Source of the DNA: Tabrizicola sp.
GTDB lineage: Bacteria > Pseudomonadota > Alphaproteobacteria > Rhodobacterales > Rhodobacteraceae
DNA: 36,368 nucleotides
Reading direction: 5' to 3'
Assembly: GCA_016792685.1 (NCBI GenBank)
Contig: JAEULQ010000040.1
Coordinates: 1 to 36,368, forward strand
How positions within the stretch are numbered: the stretch's first letter is position 1; each line of letters starts with the position of its first letter. Below the pieces are notes generated by a model. It searched no databases. It saw only the letters and a list, made by a program, of their open reading frames with translations, and was not told the DNA's origin. The translations under genes were made by a program, and so were the position numbers. This document shows, piece after piece, positions 17,610 to 26,069 of the stretch.

Positions 17610-18713
17610 ATGAAGATCGCGAAGCTGGAAACCTTCGACACGCCTTTCGTCTGCTTCGTGAAAGTGACCGCGGACACTGGCGATGTGGGTTGGGGCCAGA
17701 CCTCGACCTATCAGGCCGATATCACTGCCGAGATCTTTCACCGCCAGGTCGCGCCCTATGCCTTGGGCACCAATGTCGATGCGCTGGAGGATACGCTTCG
17801 CCGGATCTACGAGCGCGAGCACAAGTTTCCGGGCAGCTACCTGCGCCGGGCGCAGGCGGGTCTCGACACCGCGGTCTGGGACCTGCTGGGCCAAGTGGCG
17901 GGCAAGCCCGTGGCCTCGCTTCTGGGTGGAAGCCCGGGAAAGGTGCGGGCCTATGCCTCGTCGATGAAGCGCGACATCACGCCCGAGGATGAGGCGGCGC
18001 GGTTCGTCAAGCTGCGGGATACGCTCGGATTTGACGCCTTCAAATGGCGTGTCGGAGCCGAATGCGGGCGCGACCAGGATGAATGGCCGGGTCGCACAGA
18101 GGCGGTTATTCCTATTGTTGCCAAGGCACTCGGCGACAAAGTTGAGAAATTGGTTGATGGCAATTCCTGCTATTCGCCGAAGCGGGCCATCGAAGTTGGC
18201 CGGATGCTTGAAGGCCACGGCATCGGCCATTTCGAGGAGCCTTGCCCTTACTGGGAGGTCGACCAGACCGCTGAAGTGCGCGCTGCGCTGTCGATCGACG
18301 TGGCCGGCGGCGAGCAGGATTGCGAGTTGACCGCCTGGCAGCTGGCCATCGAGCACAAGGCCGTCGACATCCTGCAGCCGGACATCATGTACCTGGGCGG
18401 CATCTGCCGGACGCTCGATGTCTGCCGGATGGGCGAGAGGGCTGGCTTGCCGATCACACCGCATGCGGCGAACCTCGGTTTGGTGACCATGTGCACGATG
18501 CACCTGTTGCGCGCGATTCCGAATGCGGGGAAATACTTGGAGTTCTCCATCGAAGGCCTGGACTACTATCCGTGGCAGGAGGGTCTGTTCCTGAATGACC
18601 CCTACCGGATCGAAGACGGCCATGCCACAGTCACCGATGCCCCCGGCTGGGGTGTCGAGATCAACCCCGAATGGCTGGCCCGTGCCCGTCATCGCGTATC
18701 GGAAAGGACCTGA
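17610..18713 (+). CDS. Mandelate racemase group enolase-superfamily enzyme
   Basis: A 367-residue (alpha/beta)7beta-barrel enzyme that should abstract the alpha-proton of a carboxylate acid (racemase or dehydratase). Metal ligands are Asp183 (VDGNS), Glu209 (FEEP) and Glu235 (GGEQ), each 26 residues apart. A His285-Asp258 dyad (TPHAANLG and QPDIMYLGG) is spaced 27 residues, the same as in mandelate racemase. Glu311 sits in YLEFSIEG. The KxK position reads Lys145-Trp-Arg147, so the second lysine is replaced by arginine, which leaves only the His-Asp base clear; a dehydratase is more likely than a 1,1-proton-transfer racemase, as inference. Substrate unknown. An aminotransferase gene follows one base after the stop. 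Confidence 0.88.
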   Translation: MKIAKLETFDTPFVCFVKVTADTGDVGWGQTSTYQADITAEIFHRQVAPYALGTNVDALEDTLRRIYEREHKFPGSYLRRAQAGLDTAVWDLLGQVAGKPVASLLGGSPGKVRAYASSMKRDITPEDEAARFVKLRDTLGFDAFKWRVGAECGRDQDEWPGRTEAVIPIVAKALGDKVEKLVDGNSCYSPKRAIEVGRMLEGHGIGHFEEPCPYWEVDQTAEVRAALSIDVAGGEQDCELTAWQLAIEHKAVDILQPDIMYLGGICRTLDVCRMGERAGLPITPHAANLGLVTMCTMHLLRAIPNAGKYLEFSIEGLDYYPWQEGLFLNDPYRIEDGHATVTDAPGWGVEINPEWLARARHRVSERT

Positions 18714-18714
18714 G

Positions 18715-19839
18715 ATGCCCGGACTGCGCGCCCATATCGACCCCGAGGGGCTGGAAGAATTCTCGGTCGTCTTCACCGATCGGTCGCTGAACCACATGTC
18801 TGCGCGATTCCAACAGGTTATGCGCGATGTCTCGGGCATGCTGAAAGAGGTCTACAAGGGTTCGGCCGTGGCGCTGGTGCCCGGTGGCGGCACCTACGCG
18901 ATGGAGGCGGTCGCGCGTCAGTTCGGGCGCGGAAAGGCGCTGATCGTGCGGAACGGCTGGTTCAGCTATCGCTGGACGCAGATCTTCGAGGCGGGCGGCT
19001 TTGCTGCGGAGACCCATGTCCTGACCGCCCGACAGGCCGGGAATGACGCCCGCTCGCCCTATGCGCCGCCGCCGATTGACGAGGTGGTCGCCAAGATCCG
19101 GGAAACCCGGCCCGATGCGGTTTTCGCGCCGCATGTCGAGACCTCCTCCGGCATCATCCTGCCCGATGATTATGTGACGCGGATGGCCGAGGCGGCGCAT
19201 GAGGTGGGGGCGCTGATGGTGCTCGACTGCATCGCTTCGGGGTGCATTTGGGTGGATATGGCGGCGACCGGGGTCGATGTGCTGATTTCGGCGCCGCAAA
19301 AGGGCTGGTCGGCCTCGCCCTCGGCCGGAGTCGTCGTGTTGTCGCCCAAAGGCGAGGCCCGGCTGGCCGAGACCACGTCGAATTCCTTCGCGCTTGATTT
19401 GAAGAAATGGCGGGCGATCATGGAGGCCTATGAGAAGGGCGGTCACGCCTATCACGCGACGATGCCCACGGATGCGATCCTGGGCTTCCGGGATGCGATG
19501 GTCGAGACGAAGGCGATGGGGTTCGAAGCTGCCAAGTCCGCGCAATGGGCGTTGGGACGGGCAGTCCGGGCCCTGCTGGCAGAAAAGGGTGTGCCCTCGG
19601 TCGCGGCCGATGGCTTCCAGGCACCTGGGGTCGTGGTCAGCTACACCAGCGATCCTGATGTGCAGAACGGCGCCAAGTTCCGGGCGGAAGGCGTGCAGAT
19701 CGCCGCGGGCGTCCCGCTACAGGTGGGCGAGGGCGCCGAGTTCCGGACGTTCCGGCTGGGGCTCTTCGGGTTGGACAAGCTTAAGGACGTCGAGGGCACG
19801 GTTGCGCGGCTGGCGCGGTCGGTTGAAGCGGTCCTCTAG
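18715..19839 (+). CDS. Class V aminotransferase, alanine-glyoxylate aminotransferase-like
   Basis: A 374-residue PLP-dependent fold-type I enzyme of the alanine/serine-glyoxylate aminotransferase group. It shows ALVPGGGTYAMEAVARQF, the cofactor-binding ALIVRNGWFSYRW, HVETSSGIILP, the PLP-phosphate Asp in LMVLDCIASG and the Schiff-base lysine in SAPQKGWSASP. The C-terminal FRTFRLGLFGLDKL matches the substrate-binding Arg segment. The ATG at 18715 is the natural start: it immediately follows the enolase-superfamily gene, with which it probably forms a catabolic or interconversion pair. The strong terminator after its stop ends the transcript. The specific amino donor and acceptor are not evident. 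Confidence 0.9.
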   Translation: MPGLRAHIDPEGLEEFSVVFTDRSLNHMSARFQQVMRDVSGMLKEVYKGSAVALVPGGGTYAMEAVARQFGRGKALIVRNGWFSYRWTQIFEAGGFAAETHVLTARQAGNDARSPYAPPPIDEVVAKIRETRPDAVFAPHVETSSGIILPDDYVTRMAEAAHEVGALMVLDCIASGCIWVDMAATGVDVLISAPQKGWSASPSAGVVVLSPKGEARLAETTSNSFALDLKKWRAIMEAYEKGGHAYHATMPTDAILGFRDAMVETKAMGFEAAKSAQWALGRAVRALLAEKGVPSVAADGFQAPGVVVSYTSDPDVQNGAKFRAEGVQIAAGVPLQVGEGAEFRTFRLGLFGLDKLKDVEGTVARLARSVEAVL

Positions 19840-19845
19840 ATTCGA

Positions 19846-19880
19846 ACAGGCCGGAAGGGAGCTTCCGGCCTGTGCGTTTT
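19846..19880 (+). terminator. Rho-independent terminator after the aminotransferase gene
   Basis: A 12-base perfect stem ACAGGCCGGAAG / CTTCCGGCCTGT (19846-19873) with a GGAG loop, followed by GCGTTTTGC, seven bases past the stop. Confidence 0.88.
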
Positions 19881-20078
19881 GCAAAGACAGGCGATCACTG
19901 CGCGTTAGAGGGGATCTACGACTGGGGGGCCGAGGACCGTGTGAACTGGGCATGCTTCGCCTCGCTGCAGAATTTCACTGGTTGCTTGCGGATACTCAGC
20001 CGGCGGCATTCACATATTTCAGAAATCTCCCGCGGGACGGCGCGGCTGCCACTTACCTGTGCACAGATGCACGGAAGC
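19881..20078. other. Intergenic region with no recognised gene
   Basis: About 200 bases between the terminator and the stop of the UbiH-family gene. Short open frames on both strands (for example 19872-20174 plus, which overlaps the hydroxylase end) have no family resemblance and no ribosome site. Base composition is mixed, more AT-rich around 19960-20030. I see no repeat or RNA structure. Confidence 0.3.
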
Positions 20079-21302
20079 CTAGGTCTTGTCGTTGACCTGG
20101 GGCGAGTGTGTGACGCCAAGTCCAGCGCGCATCAGAAGATGACGAACGGGAGATGCCGAATAAAGCGCATCTAGCGCCTTGGCGCGGAGGTCGCGAAGCA
20201 CCGGCGTCTCGGTCATCGAGGCGCGGTTCAGAAGGTCGATTCCGGTGACGCGGCCCTGTACTTCAAGGTGGCGCTGACGGTGGTAGGCCTCGGTCACCGC
20301 CTTGCTGCCCGGGTCGTCGCGGTGCTTTCCGGTCAGGTCGAGAAGGCAGCCAAGGTCGGCCAGCGACATGTTCAACCCCTGGGCCCCGATGGGTGGCACG
20401 ACATGGGCGGCCTCGGCCAGAAGAACGCTGCGAGGTCCGGACAGGCGGTCGGCAATCTGGCTGATGATGGGCCAGGTGCTGCGACGGGTGACAAGTGTCA
20501 GGGGGCCGAGGATCCCGGCCGAGCGGGCGGTCATCTCGGCCTCGAAGTCGGGCACGGAAAGTGCGGCAAGGCGCGCAATCTCGGGGCCGGTTTCCATCCA
20601 GACGACTGCGGAAGCCGGGCGGCCGTCGCGATCAGGCAGGGGGACAAGCGTGAAGGGCCCGCCCTTGCGGTGGACTTCGGTCGAGACATTGCCATGCGGC
20701 AAGTCGTGCGTGACTGAAAAGGCCAGCGCCTTTTGGCCGTAGCGGATGGTTCTGGCACCGATCCCGAGCGCCTCGCGGACCGGCGAATGGCGGCCATCGG
20801 CGCCGATCACCAGGCTGGCTTCGATCCGGGTTCCGTCGGTCAGGGTCACTAGAGCCTCGGCTTCGCGGGCCAGCATCCGGGCAAACCCCACCCCTGGGCG
20901 GAAGCTTACGTTGGGCAGTTCTGCGAGCCGAGCCACCATTTCCCGGCGCAAGAGCCAGTTGGGAAGGTTCCAGCCGAACGGAGCGTCCGAGATTTCGGCG
21001 GCATCGAATTCCCGGATCAGGCGGGCCTCGGGCTCGGGTCCGCCGGCGTCGACGATCCGCATGATCTGCAAAGGGGCCGCGTAGTGTTCGAGCCTTGCCC
21101 AAAGCCCGGCGCCGACCAGGACCGGGATCGAGGGTTGCAGGAAAGCCGTCGTGCGCAGGTCAGCGGCAGCGTCCTCGGCCTCGATGACCGGCGGAGTGGG
21201 ATCGACACAGATGACGCGGAACCCGTTTGCACCAAAGGCGCAGGCCGCAGTCAGCCCTGCGACACCGCCGCCGGAGATCAGGATGTCGGTCTTTTCGCGC
21301 AT
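20079..21302 (-). CDS. UbiH/UbiF/COQ6-family FAD-dependent hydroxylase
   Basis: A 407-residue flavoprotein monooxygenase of the ubiquinone-synthesis hydroxylase family (UbiH/UbiF/UbiL/VisC). It has the FAD dinucleotide motif ISGGGVAGLTAACAFGANG (about 9-27), the DG motif VIGADGRHSPVREALG in the middle, and the second FAD motif LLAEAAHVVPPIGAQGLN with MSLADLGCLLDLT. Ring position (C1, C5 or C6) cannot be told from the sequence. The GD usually present in motif III (GDAAH) reads AEAAH here: Gly-Asp became Ala-Glu, conservative at the acidic residue. The HAD gene lies upstream on the same strand. Membrane-associated action on ubiquinone intermediates is expected. Confidence 0.88.
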   Translation of the reverse strand: MREKTDILISGGGVAGLTAACAFGANGFRVICVDPTPPVIEAEDAAADLRTTAFLQPSIPVLVGAGLWARLEHYAAPLQIMRIVDAGGPEPEARLIREFDAAEISDAPFGWNLPNWLLRREMVARLAELPNVSFRPGVGFARMLAREAEALVTLTDGTRIEASLVIGADGRHSPVREALGIGARTIRYGQKALAFSVTHDLPHGNVSTEVHRKGGPFTLVPLPDRDGRPASAVVWMETGPEIARLAALSVPDFEAEMTARSAGILGPLTLVTRRSTWPIISQIADRLSGPRSVLLAEAAHVVPPIGAQGLNMSLADLGCLLDLTGKHRDDPGSKAVTEAYHRQRHLEVQGRVTGIDLLNRASMTETPVLRDLRAKALDALYSASPVRHLLMRAGLGVTHSPQVNDKT

Positions 21303-21381
21303 GCGGGGCCTCCGGTCGGCAGCATAGGGTCATGACGGGGCAGGGGCCAGTGGACAGGTTGTCCTATCCGACCTATTCCCG

Positions 21382-22029
21382 TCAGTCTGTCAAACGCGCG
21401 AGGAAGGACGCGAGGTCATCGGTGTGATGGTGGACATGCGGCGCAGGTTCGGGCGCGGCGGCGACATGGACGGTCTTCATTCCCATCTGGTGCGGCACGG
21501 CAAGATTGCGTGCGTCGTCCTCGAACATCGCGGCGCGTCCGGGGTCGAGGCCGTCCTGCGCAAAGACAGTCTCGAAGGCCTTGGCGTCGGGCTTGGGGTG
21601 GAAGCCCGCGTGTTCGACACCGTAGATTCCGTCAAAAAGGCCCTGCAAGCCACGGGCGGAAATGACCTTTTCCGCGTAGGGCGCGCAGGCGTTCGTATAG
21701 ACGATCTTGCGGCCTGGAAGGGCTGCGATGGCGCGGGACAGGGCCGGATCGGGGGAGAGCACCGAAAAGTCGATATCATGCACTTCGGTCAGGTAGGGCG
21801 CAGGATCGACGTCGTGCTCCCGCATGAGCCCGGCCAGCGTGGTGCCGTAGGTCTGCCAGTAATAGGCGCGCAGATGGTCGGCCCGCGCCCGGTCGACGCG
21901 CAGCGCACGCATCACCCAGTCGGTCATCCGCACCTCGATCTGGTCAAAGAGACGCATCGAAGGCGGATAGAGCGTGTTGTCGAGGTCGAAGACCCAGGTC
22001 GCGACCTGTACGAAGTCCTGCTTTGGCAT
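21382..22029 (-). CDS. HAD-superfamily pyrimidine 5'-nucleotidase-like hydrolase
   Basis: A 215-residue HAD phosphatase with all four motifs. Motif I is VFDLDNTLYPP (nucleophile and acid Asp), motif II is KIVYTNAC (Thr), motif III is the Lys in FHPKPDAKAF, and motif IV is MFEDDARNL. DLDNTLYPP is typical of the pyrimidine 5'-nucleotidase (SDT1/PhoE-like) subgroup, which dephosphorylates UMP/CMP or similar. The ATG at 22029 (MPKQDFVQV) is chosen; the frame runs on upstream but into the shadow of the divergent regulator gene. It diverges from that GntR gene with about 96 bases between. Confidence 0.88.
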   Translation of the reverse strand: MPKQDFVQVATWVFDLDNTLYPPSMRLFDQIEVRMTDWVMRALRVDRARADHLRAYYWQTYGTTLAGLMREHDVDPAPYLTEVHDIDFSVLSPDPALSRAIAALPGRKIVYTNACAPYAEKVISARGLQGLFDGIYGVEHAGFHPKPDAKAFETVFAQDGLDPGRAAMFEDDARNLAVPHQMGMKTVHVAAAPEPAPHVHHHTDDLASFLARLTD

Positions 22030-22125
22030 GTCGACGGGTTTAGTCCCTGCCTGCGCCCTTGGGAAGGGTTGATCGCGGGGTAGTGGCCGCGCTAGGGTCC
22101 GCCGCGCAAGGGAAGGGACGAACCG

Positions 22126-22761
22126 GTGCAGAAAGACGCCTATACGCTGATCCTCGAGGCGATCGAGGCCGGGGTCTACAAGCCGGGTGACCGGCTGGTC
22201 GAAAGCGAGCTTGCCGAACGGCTCGGGGTGTCGCGCACGCCGGTGCGCGAGGCGCTGCAGCGGCTTGAGACGCAATCGATGCTGACGCGGGATGGCCGCA
22301 GCCTGATCGTGGCCAGTCTCGATCACAACCAGCTGGCCGAGCTTTACACCGTGCGGACCGAGCTGGAGGGGCTTGCCGCGCGACTGGCCGCCAGGCATGC
22401 GACGCCGGAGGAAATCCGCGTCCTGAAAAGCATGGTGTCCGAGGATCGCGCGCTTCTGGGCGGCGATCCGCGGGCCCTCAGCCGCGCGAACAAGCGGTTT
22501 CACAAGCAGATCCATCTGGCCAGCCACAACCGGTTTCTGGTGCAGCAACTGGACCTCGTGCATCGGTCGATGGCCTTGATGGCCAATACCTCCTTTGCGG
22601 CCGAGGGCCGGGATGAGGTTGCCCTGGATGAACATGCCCGGATCGTGGCCGCGATCGAGGCAGGCGATGGCGAGGCCGCGTACCAGGCGCTCAAATCGCA
22701 CATCAGCCAGGCTTTCGAGACCCGGCTTCGCGTGGATGCAGGCGAGTTGCGGACCCGTTGA
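22126..22761 (+). CDS. GntR family regulator, FadR/FCD subfamily
   Basis: A 211-residue DNA-binding regulator. The N-terminal winged HTH is at about 5-65 (AIEAGVYKPGDRLVESELAERL, VSRTPVREALQRLE) and the all-helical FCD ligand domain follows at about 75-200 (ELYTVRTELEGLAARLAA, KRFHKQIHLASHN, DEHARIVAAIEAGD). The FCD metal/ligand residues (Asp/His type: RTELEG, FHKQIH, EHARI) look intact, so it probably senses a small carboxylate. The GTG at 22126 follows GGAAGGGA. I saw no clear FadR-type operator in the 96-base divergent region. The ligand and targets are unknown. Confidence 0.92.
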   Translation: MQKDAYTLILEAIEAGVYKPGDRLVESELAERLGVSRTPVREALQRLETQSMLTRDGRSLIVASLDHNQLAELYTVRTELEGLAARLAARHATPEEIRVLKSMVSEDRALLGGDPRALSRANKRFHKQIHLASHNRFLVQQLDLVHRSMALMANTSFAAEGRDEVALDEHARIVAAIEAGDGEAAYQALKSHISQAFETRLRVDAGELRTR

Positions 22762-22800
22762 CCCTGGCAAAGCCGTGGCCATGCGCCACGGGTCTGTGGT

Positions 22801-24669
22801 TCAGCCTTTCGTCTCGGTTCCATGGTCGAAGATGCCATGCGTGGTCTTGTCCCAGTAGAACGGGCGCGTGGCGATTTCGACCAGGCCCTTGTAGGCGGCA
22901 AGCGTCGCCAACGGATAGTAGAGTTTCAGCGTCAGCACCCAGAACAGGCTGAGGTCATGGGAGGTCCGGCGCAATCCGATGGCGCCCACGACAAGATTGA
23001 CCAGTTCGGCAAGGACGAAGGCCGTTGCCATGGCCCAGACCAGCGGCACGGGCAGGGCCGCGTGCAGGGCGTGGTCAAAGCCGAAGGGGATCAGAAGCAG
23101 TGACCAGAAGAGCGGCGCCAGCATGAACTGGGCGATGGTGCCGAGGAAGAGGACCTGGAACCCGAAAAAGCCGCGCGGTCCGAGCTGTTGCCACAAGAGG
23201 CGCGGGCTGCGCATGTGGACGGCCCAGGTCATGATATAGCCCTTGATCCAGCGGGAGCGCTGCTTGATCCAGGGCAGGGGACGGCAGTTCGCCTCTTCCT
23301 GGGTGATCGTGTCGATCAGTTCGGTCCGGTAGCCGTGACGGGCAAGGCGGATGCCCAGATCGGCATCTTCGGTCACGTTGTGGGCGTCCCAGCCGCCAAG
23401 CCGCTCCAGCACGTCCCGCCGCAGGAACAGCGTCGTGCCCCCCAAAGGCACCACGAGGCCAAGCCGGGCAAGGCCCGGCAGCACCAGCCGGAACCAGCCG
23501 GCATATTCGATGGTGAAGCACCGGCTGAGCCAGTTGGTGCGGGGATTGTAGTAATCGAGAACGCCTTGCAGGCAGGCGACTTCGGGGCCTGAACGCTGGA
23601 ACCGCGCAACCACCTGTTTCAGCTGGCCGGGATCAGGCGCGTCTTCGGCATCATAGACGCCGATGATCGCCCCCCGCGCGTGGTCAAGCGCATGGTTCAG
23701 TGCCCTCGGCTTGGTTTTGACCTGACCCTCCGGCACGATGACGACCCGGATCCAGGGCGGCAGTTCGGACTGGGCAAGGGCACCGAGGGTCACATGATCC
23801 TCGGCCTCGACGGCGAGGATCACGTCCAGAAGTTCGGCCGGGTAGTCCAGCCGGGCCAGTCGTCGGATCAGACGGGGGGCGATGTCACCCTCGCGATAAA
23901 GCGCCACGATGATCGAGATCGTGGGCAGGATTCCTTCCGAAAGCTCGGCCTGCGCGGGCAGGGGATTGCGCAATGCCGCAACGACGGCGGCCAGTTTCAG
24001 GGCAAGGCTGAGGACCAGGCTCAGCACCGCGAAGGCCAGAATGCCTAGTCCTGTGAAAAGCGGGGCTGCGACAAGCAGGACCGCAAGACAGGCCAGCCCC
24101 AGCATTGCGGGAGGCGACTGGTGCAGGCGCGGCCAGTTCCGACAGCTCTCGGCAGCGCTGACGCGGTTTTCGGCCAGTTCGGCCAGCCGGTCGCCGCGCC
24201 GGGCATGGATCGCCGTCAGCACCGCACGGGATGAGGCAAGACCGGCCGCAACCGGGCCAAGCCGGGCTTCCAGCATGGGGCGGATATGGCGGAAATCTTC
24301 GGGCCGGGAGGTTGCGACAATGGTCACATCCCCGACCTTCTGCCAGGGCACGAGGCCGTGGCGCAGACAGTCCGCGACGCCGACCGCGTCGATCAGCCGG
24401 GGATCGGGAAGCACGCTGTCGAGATCCAGAAGCCGGATGCCCCAGTTCCGCGCATCGACCCCGAGAAGATCGCGTTCGACGACAAGTCCACGCGCGCGCA
24501 GGACATCCTGCAAGCGGCCAGCCTCGCGCCCGCGGGGCACGAGGGCGGTGATCATGGCTTCGGCAGGAACCACGCCAGCCCGCAAGAGCGATGCCCCGAC
24601 CGCAAACTTCCGCGGGGCCCCTGCAGAGGGGCCGGGAAGAGCGTTGCGCTGTCGTTCGGCAAGGGCCAT
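22801..24669 (-). CDS. Membrane GT2 glycosyltransferase with N-terminal MshEN-like domain
   Basis: A 622-residue protein in two parts. Residues about 25-170 resemble the MshEN/GspE N-terminal domain: GRLQDVLRARGLVVERDLLG, then WGIRLLDLDSVLPDPRLIDA, HGLVPWQKVGDVTIVATSRP and LASSRAVLTAIHAR. After a paired hydrophobic hairpin (about 185-230) comes a processive GT2 domain: ISIIVALYREGD, VILAVEAEDH, the DxD-type GVYDAEDAPDPGQL, VTEDADLGIRLARHG and the (Q/R)xxRW motif QRSRWIKGY. Three to four C-terminal membrane segments follow. MshEN domains often bind c-di-GMP, and NfrB of E. coli joins the same two domains in the other order, so exopolysaccharide synthesis under c-di-GMP control is likely, as inference. 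ATG 24669 has GGGAGA upstream; the alternative start at 24684 is a TTG. Confidence 0.85.
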   Translation of the reverse strand: MALAERQRNALPGPSAGAPRKFAVGASLLRAGVVPAEAMITALVPRGREAGRLQDVLRARGLVVERDLLGVDARNWGIRLLDLDSVLPDPRLIDAVGVADCLRHGLVPWQKVGDVTIVATSRPEDFRHIRPMLEARLGPVAAGLASSRAVLTAIHARRGDRLAELAENRVSAAESCRNWPRLHQSPPAMLGLACLAVLLVAAPLFTGLGILAFAVLSLVLSLALKLAAVVAALRNPLPAQAELSEGILPTISIIVALYREGDIAPRLIRRLARLDYPAELLDVILAVEAEDHVTLGALAQSELPPWIRVVIVPEGQVKTKPRALNHALDHARGAIIGVYDAEDAPDPGQLKQVVARFQRSGPEVACLQGVLDYYNPRTNWLSRCFTIEYAGWFRLVLPGLARLGLVVPLGGTTLFLRRDVLERLGGWDAHNVTEDADLGIRLARHGYRTELIDTITQEEANCRPLPWIKQRSRWIKGYIMTWAVHMRSPRLLWQQLGPRGFFGFQVLFLGTIAQFMLAPLFWSLLLIPFGFDHALHAALPVPLVWAMATAFVLAELVNLVVGAIGLRRTSHDLSLFWVLTLKLYYPLATLAAYKGLVEIATRPFYWDKTTHGIFDHGTETKG

Positions 24670-24732
24670 GCCGGTCTCCCGCAATCCGGAAGACCATCCT
24701 GCGCGCGGCCGGTTAACGGGCCGTTAACGGCG

Positions 24733-25887
24733 TCAGGCGGCGCGGCGGGCCTGCATTGCGGCGGCGAAACGCTCGAACAGGTAGAAGCTGTCCTGGGGCC
24801 CGGGGGATGCCTCGGGGTGGTACTGGACGGAATAGACCGGCTTGCCATCCACCGCGATGCCACAGTTGGTGCCGTCAAAGAGGCTCACATGGGTTTCGCT
24901 GACGCCCTTCGGCAGGGTATCGGCATCGACCGTGAAGCCGTGGTTCATCGAGGTGATCTCGACCTTGCCAGTGGTCAGGTCCTTGACCGGGTGGTTCGCG
25001 CCATGGTGGCCGTGGTTCATCTTCCGGGTCTTGGCGCCAAGGGCCAGGGCCAGCATCTGGTGGCCAAGGCAGATGCCGAAGAGGGGCAGGTCCTTCTGCA
25101 GGACGCCCTGGATCATCGGCACGGCATAAGCGCCGGTCGCGGCCGGGTCGCCGGGACCGTTCGACAGGAACACCCCCTCGGGGTTCAGGGCCAGCACGTC
25201 CTCCGCCGTGGCCGTGGCGGGCAGGACGGTGACCTCGCAGCCGACGGAAGCGAGGCAGCGCAGGATGTTGCGTTTCGCACCATAGTCCACCGCCACGACG
25301 CGGAAGCCAGGGCCCTGACGCATGCTGTAGCCTTCCGGCCAGGCCCACCGCATTTCATTCCACCGGTAGCTTTGCGCGCAGGTGACATCCTTTGCGAGGT
25401 CCAGGCCTTCGAGGCCACGCCAGGCCCGGGCCTTGGCGACCAGCCTCTCGATGTCGAAGCGACCCTCGGGGTCATGCGCGATCGTGACGTGCGGCGCCCC
25501 CTGCTGGCGGATGGCGCGGGTCAGGCGGCGGGTGTCGATGCCGCCGATGCCGATCCGGCCGATCCGGGTCAGCCAGTCCACAAGCCCGCCCGTCGCGCGC
25601 CAGTTGGAGGGTTCGGTCGGGTCCCACTTGACCACCATGCCGGCGGCCGAAGGGGTCGAGGTTTCGTCATCCTCGGGGGTCACGCCGACATTGCCGACAT
25701 GGGGAAAGGTGAAGGTCACGACCTGTCCTGCGTAGGATGGGTCGGTCATGATCTCCTGGTAGCCGGTCATCGCCGTGTTGAAGACGAGCTCGGCCACCGC
25801 CTCGCCCGTCGCGCCGAAGCCCTTACCGTAAAAGATCGTGCCATCGGCCAGGACAAGGCAGGCGGTCGCATCGCGCGCAGCTGGCAT
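24733..25887 (-). CDS. carA: Carbamoyl-phosphate synthase small subunit
   Basis: The glutaminase subunit that passes ammonia to CarB, for arginine and pyrimidine synthesis. At 384 residues it has standard length. The N-terminal CarA domain shows LVLADGTIFYGKGFGA, FNTAMTGYQEIMTDPSYAGQ and IGGIDTRRLTRAIR. The C-terminal class I amidotransferase has VVAVDYGAKRNILR, the nucleophile loop FGICLGHQMLALALG and the His-Glu pair QYHPEASPGP. The ATG at 25887 (MPAARDATAC) is supported by AGGAG upstream and a near-consensus promoter, so the longer frame from 25947 is rejected. carB is not in the window. Confidence 0.97.
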   Translation of the reverse strand: MPAARDATACLVLADGTIFYGKGFGATGEAVAELVFNTAMTGYQEIMTDPSYAGQVVTFTFPHVGNVGVTPEDDETSTPSAAGMVVKWDPTEPSNWRATGGLVDWLTRIGRIGIGGIDTRRLTRAIRQQGAPHVTIAHDPEGRFDIERLVAKARAWRGLEGLDLAKDVTCAQSYRWNEMRWAWPEGYSMRQGPGFRVVAVDYGAKRNILRCLASVGCEVTVLPATATAEDVLALNPEGVFLSNGPGDPAATGAYAVPMIQGVLQKDLPLFGICLGHQMLALALGAKTRKMNHGHHGANHPVKDLTTGKVEITSMNHGFTVDADTLPKGVSETHVSLFDGTNCGIAVDGKPVYSVQYHPEASPGPQDSFYLFERFAAAMQARRAA

Positions 25888-25918
25888 GGGCGAGTCTCCT
25901 ATGGGCAAATTGGCCGGG

Positions 25919-25947
25919 AACCTAAGGGCAGGGCGGCGAAGGGTCAA
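25919..25947 (-). promoter_or_regulatory. Sigma70-type promoter of carA
   Basis: On the minus strand -35 TTGACC (25942-25947), a 17-base spacer and -10 TAGGTT (25919-25924). It lies 31 bases or so before the ATG, giving a short leader. No ARG or PUR operator could be identified. Confidence 0.65.
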
Positions 25948-26005
25948 GCCCGGAACCGAAATGGTTTTTTAAGCGAAATCAATGATTTGCCAAAATCGGC
26001 CCCGG

Positions 26006-26034
26006 TTGCGGTCCGCGACGGAAGCGCGTATTGT
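26006..26034 (+). promoter_or_regulatory. Candidate promoter of yqeY
   Basis: -35 TTGCGG (26006-26011), 17-base spacer, -10 TATTGT (26029-26034), about 36 bases before the ATG at 26070. It is divergent from the carA promoter across a short AT-rich stretch (ttttttaagcgaaatcaatg). Confidence 0.5.
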
Positions 26035-26069
26035 CGCAAACCGGGGAAATGATCGGGGAAGACCACAAG

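Noticed and set aside
19872-20174. 100-codon open frame after the aminotransferase gene
   Set aside because: Starts inside the terminator, lacks a ribosome site, and overlaps the end of the hydroxylase gene.
24286-26052. 588-codon plus-strand frame over carA and the glycosyltransferase 5' end
   Set aside because: Covers two real minus-strand genes and the carA promoter; no family resemblance.
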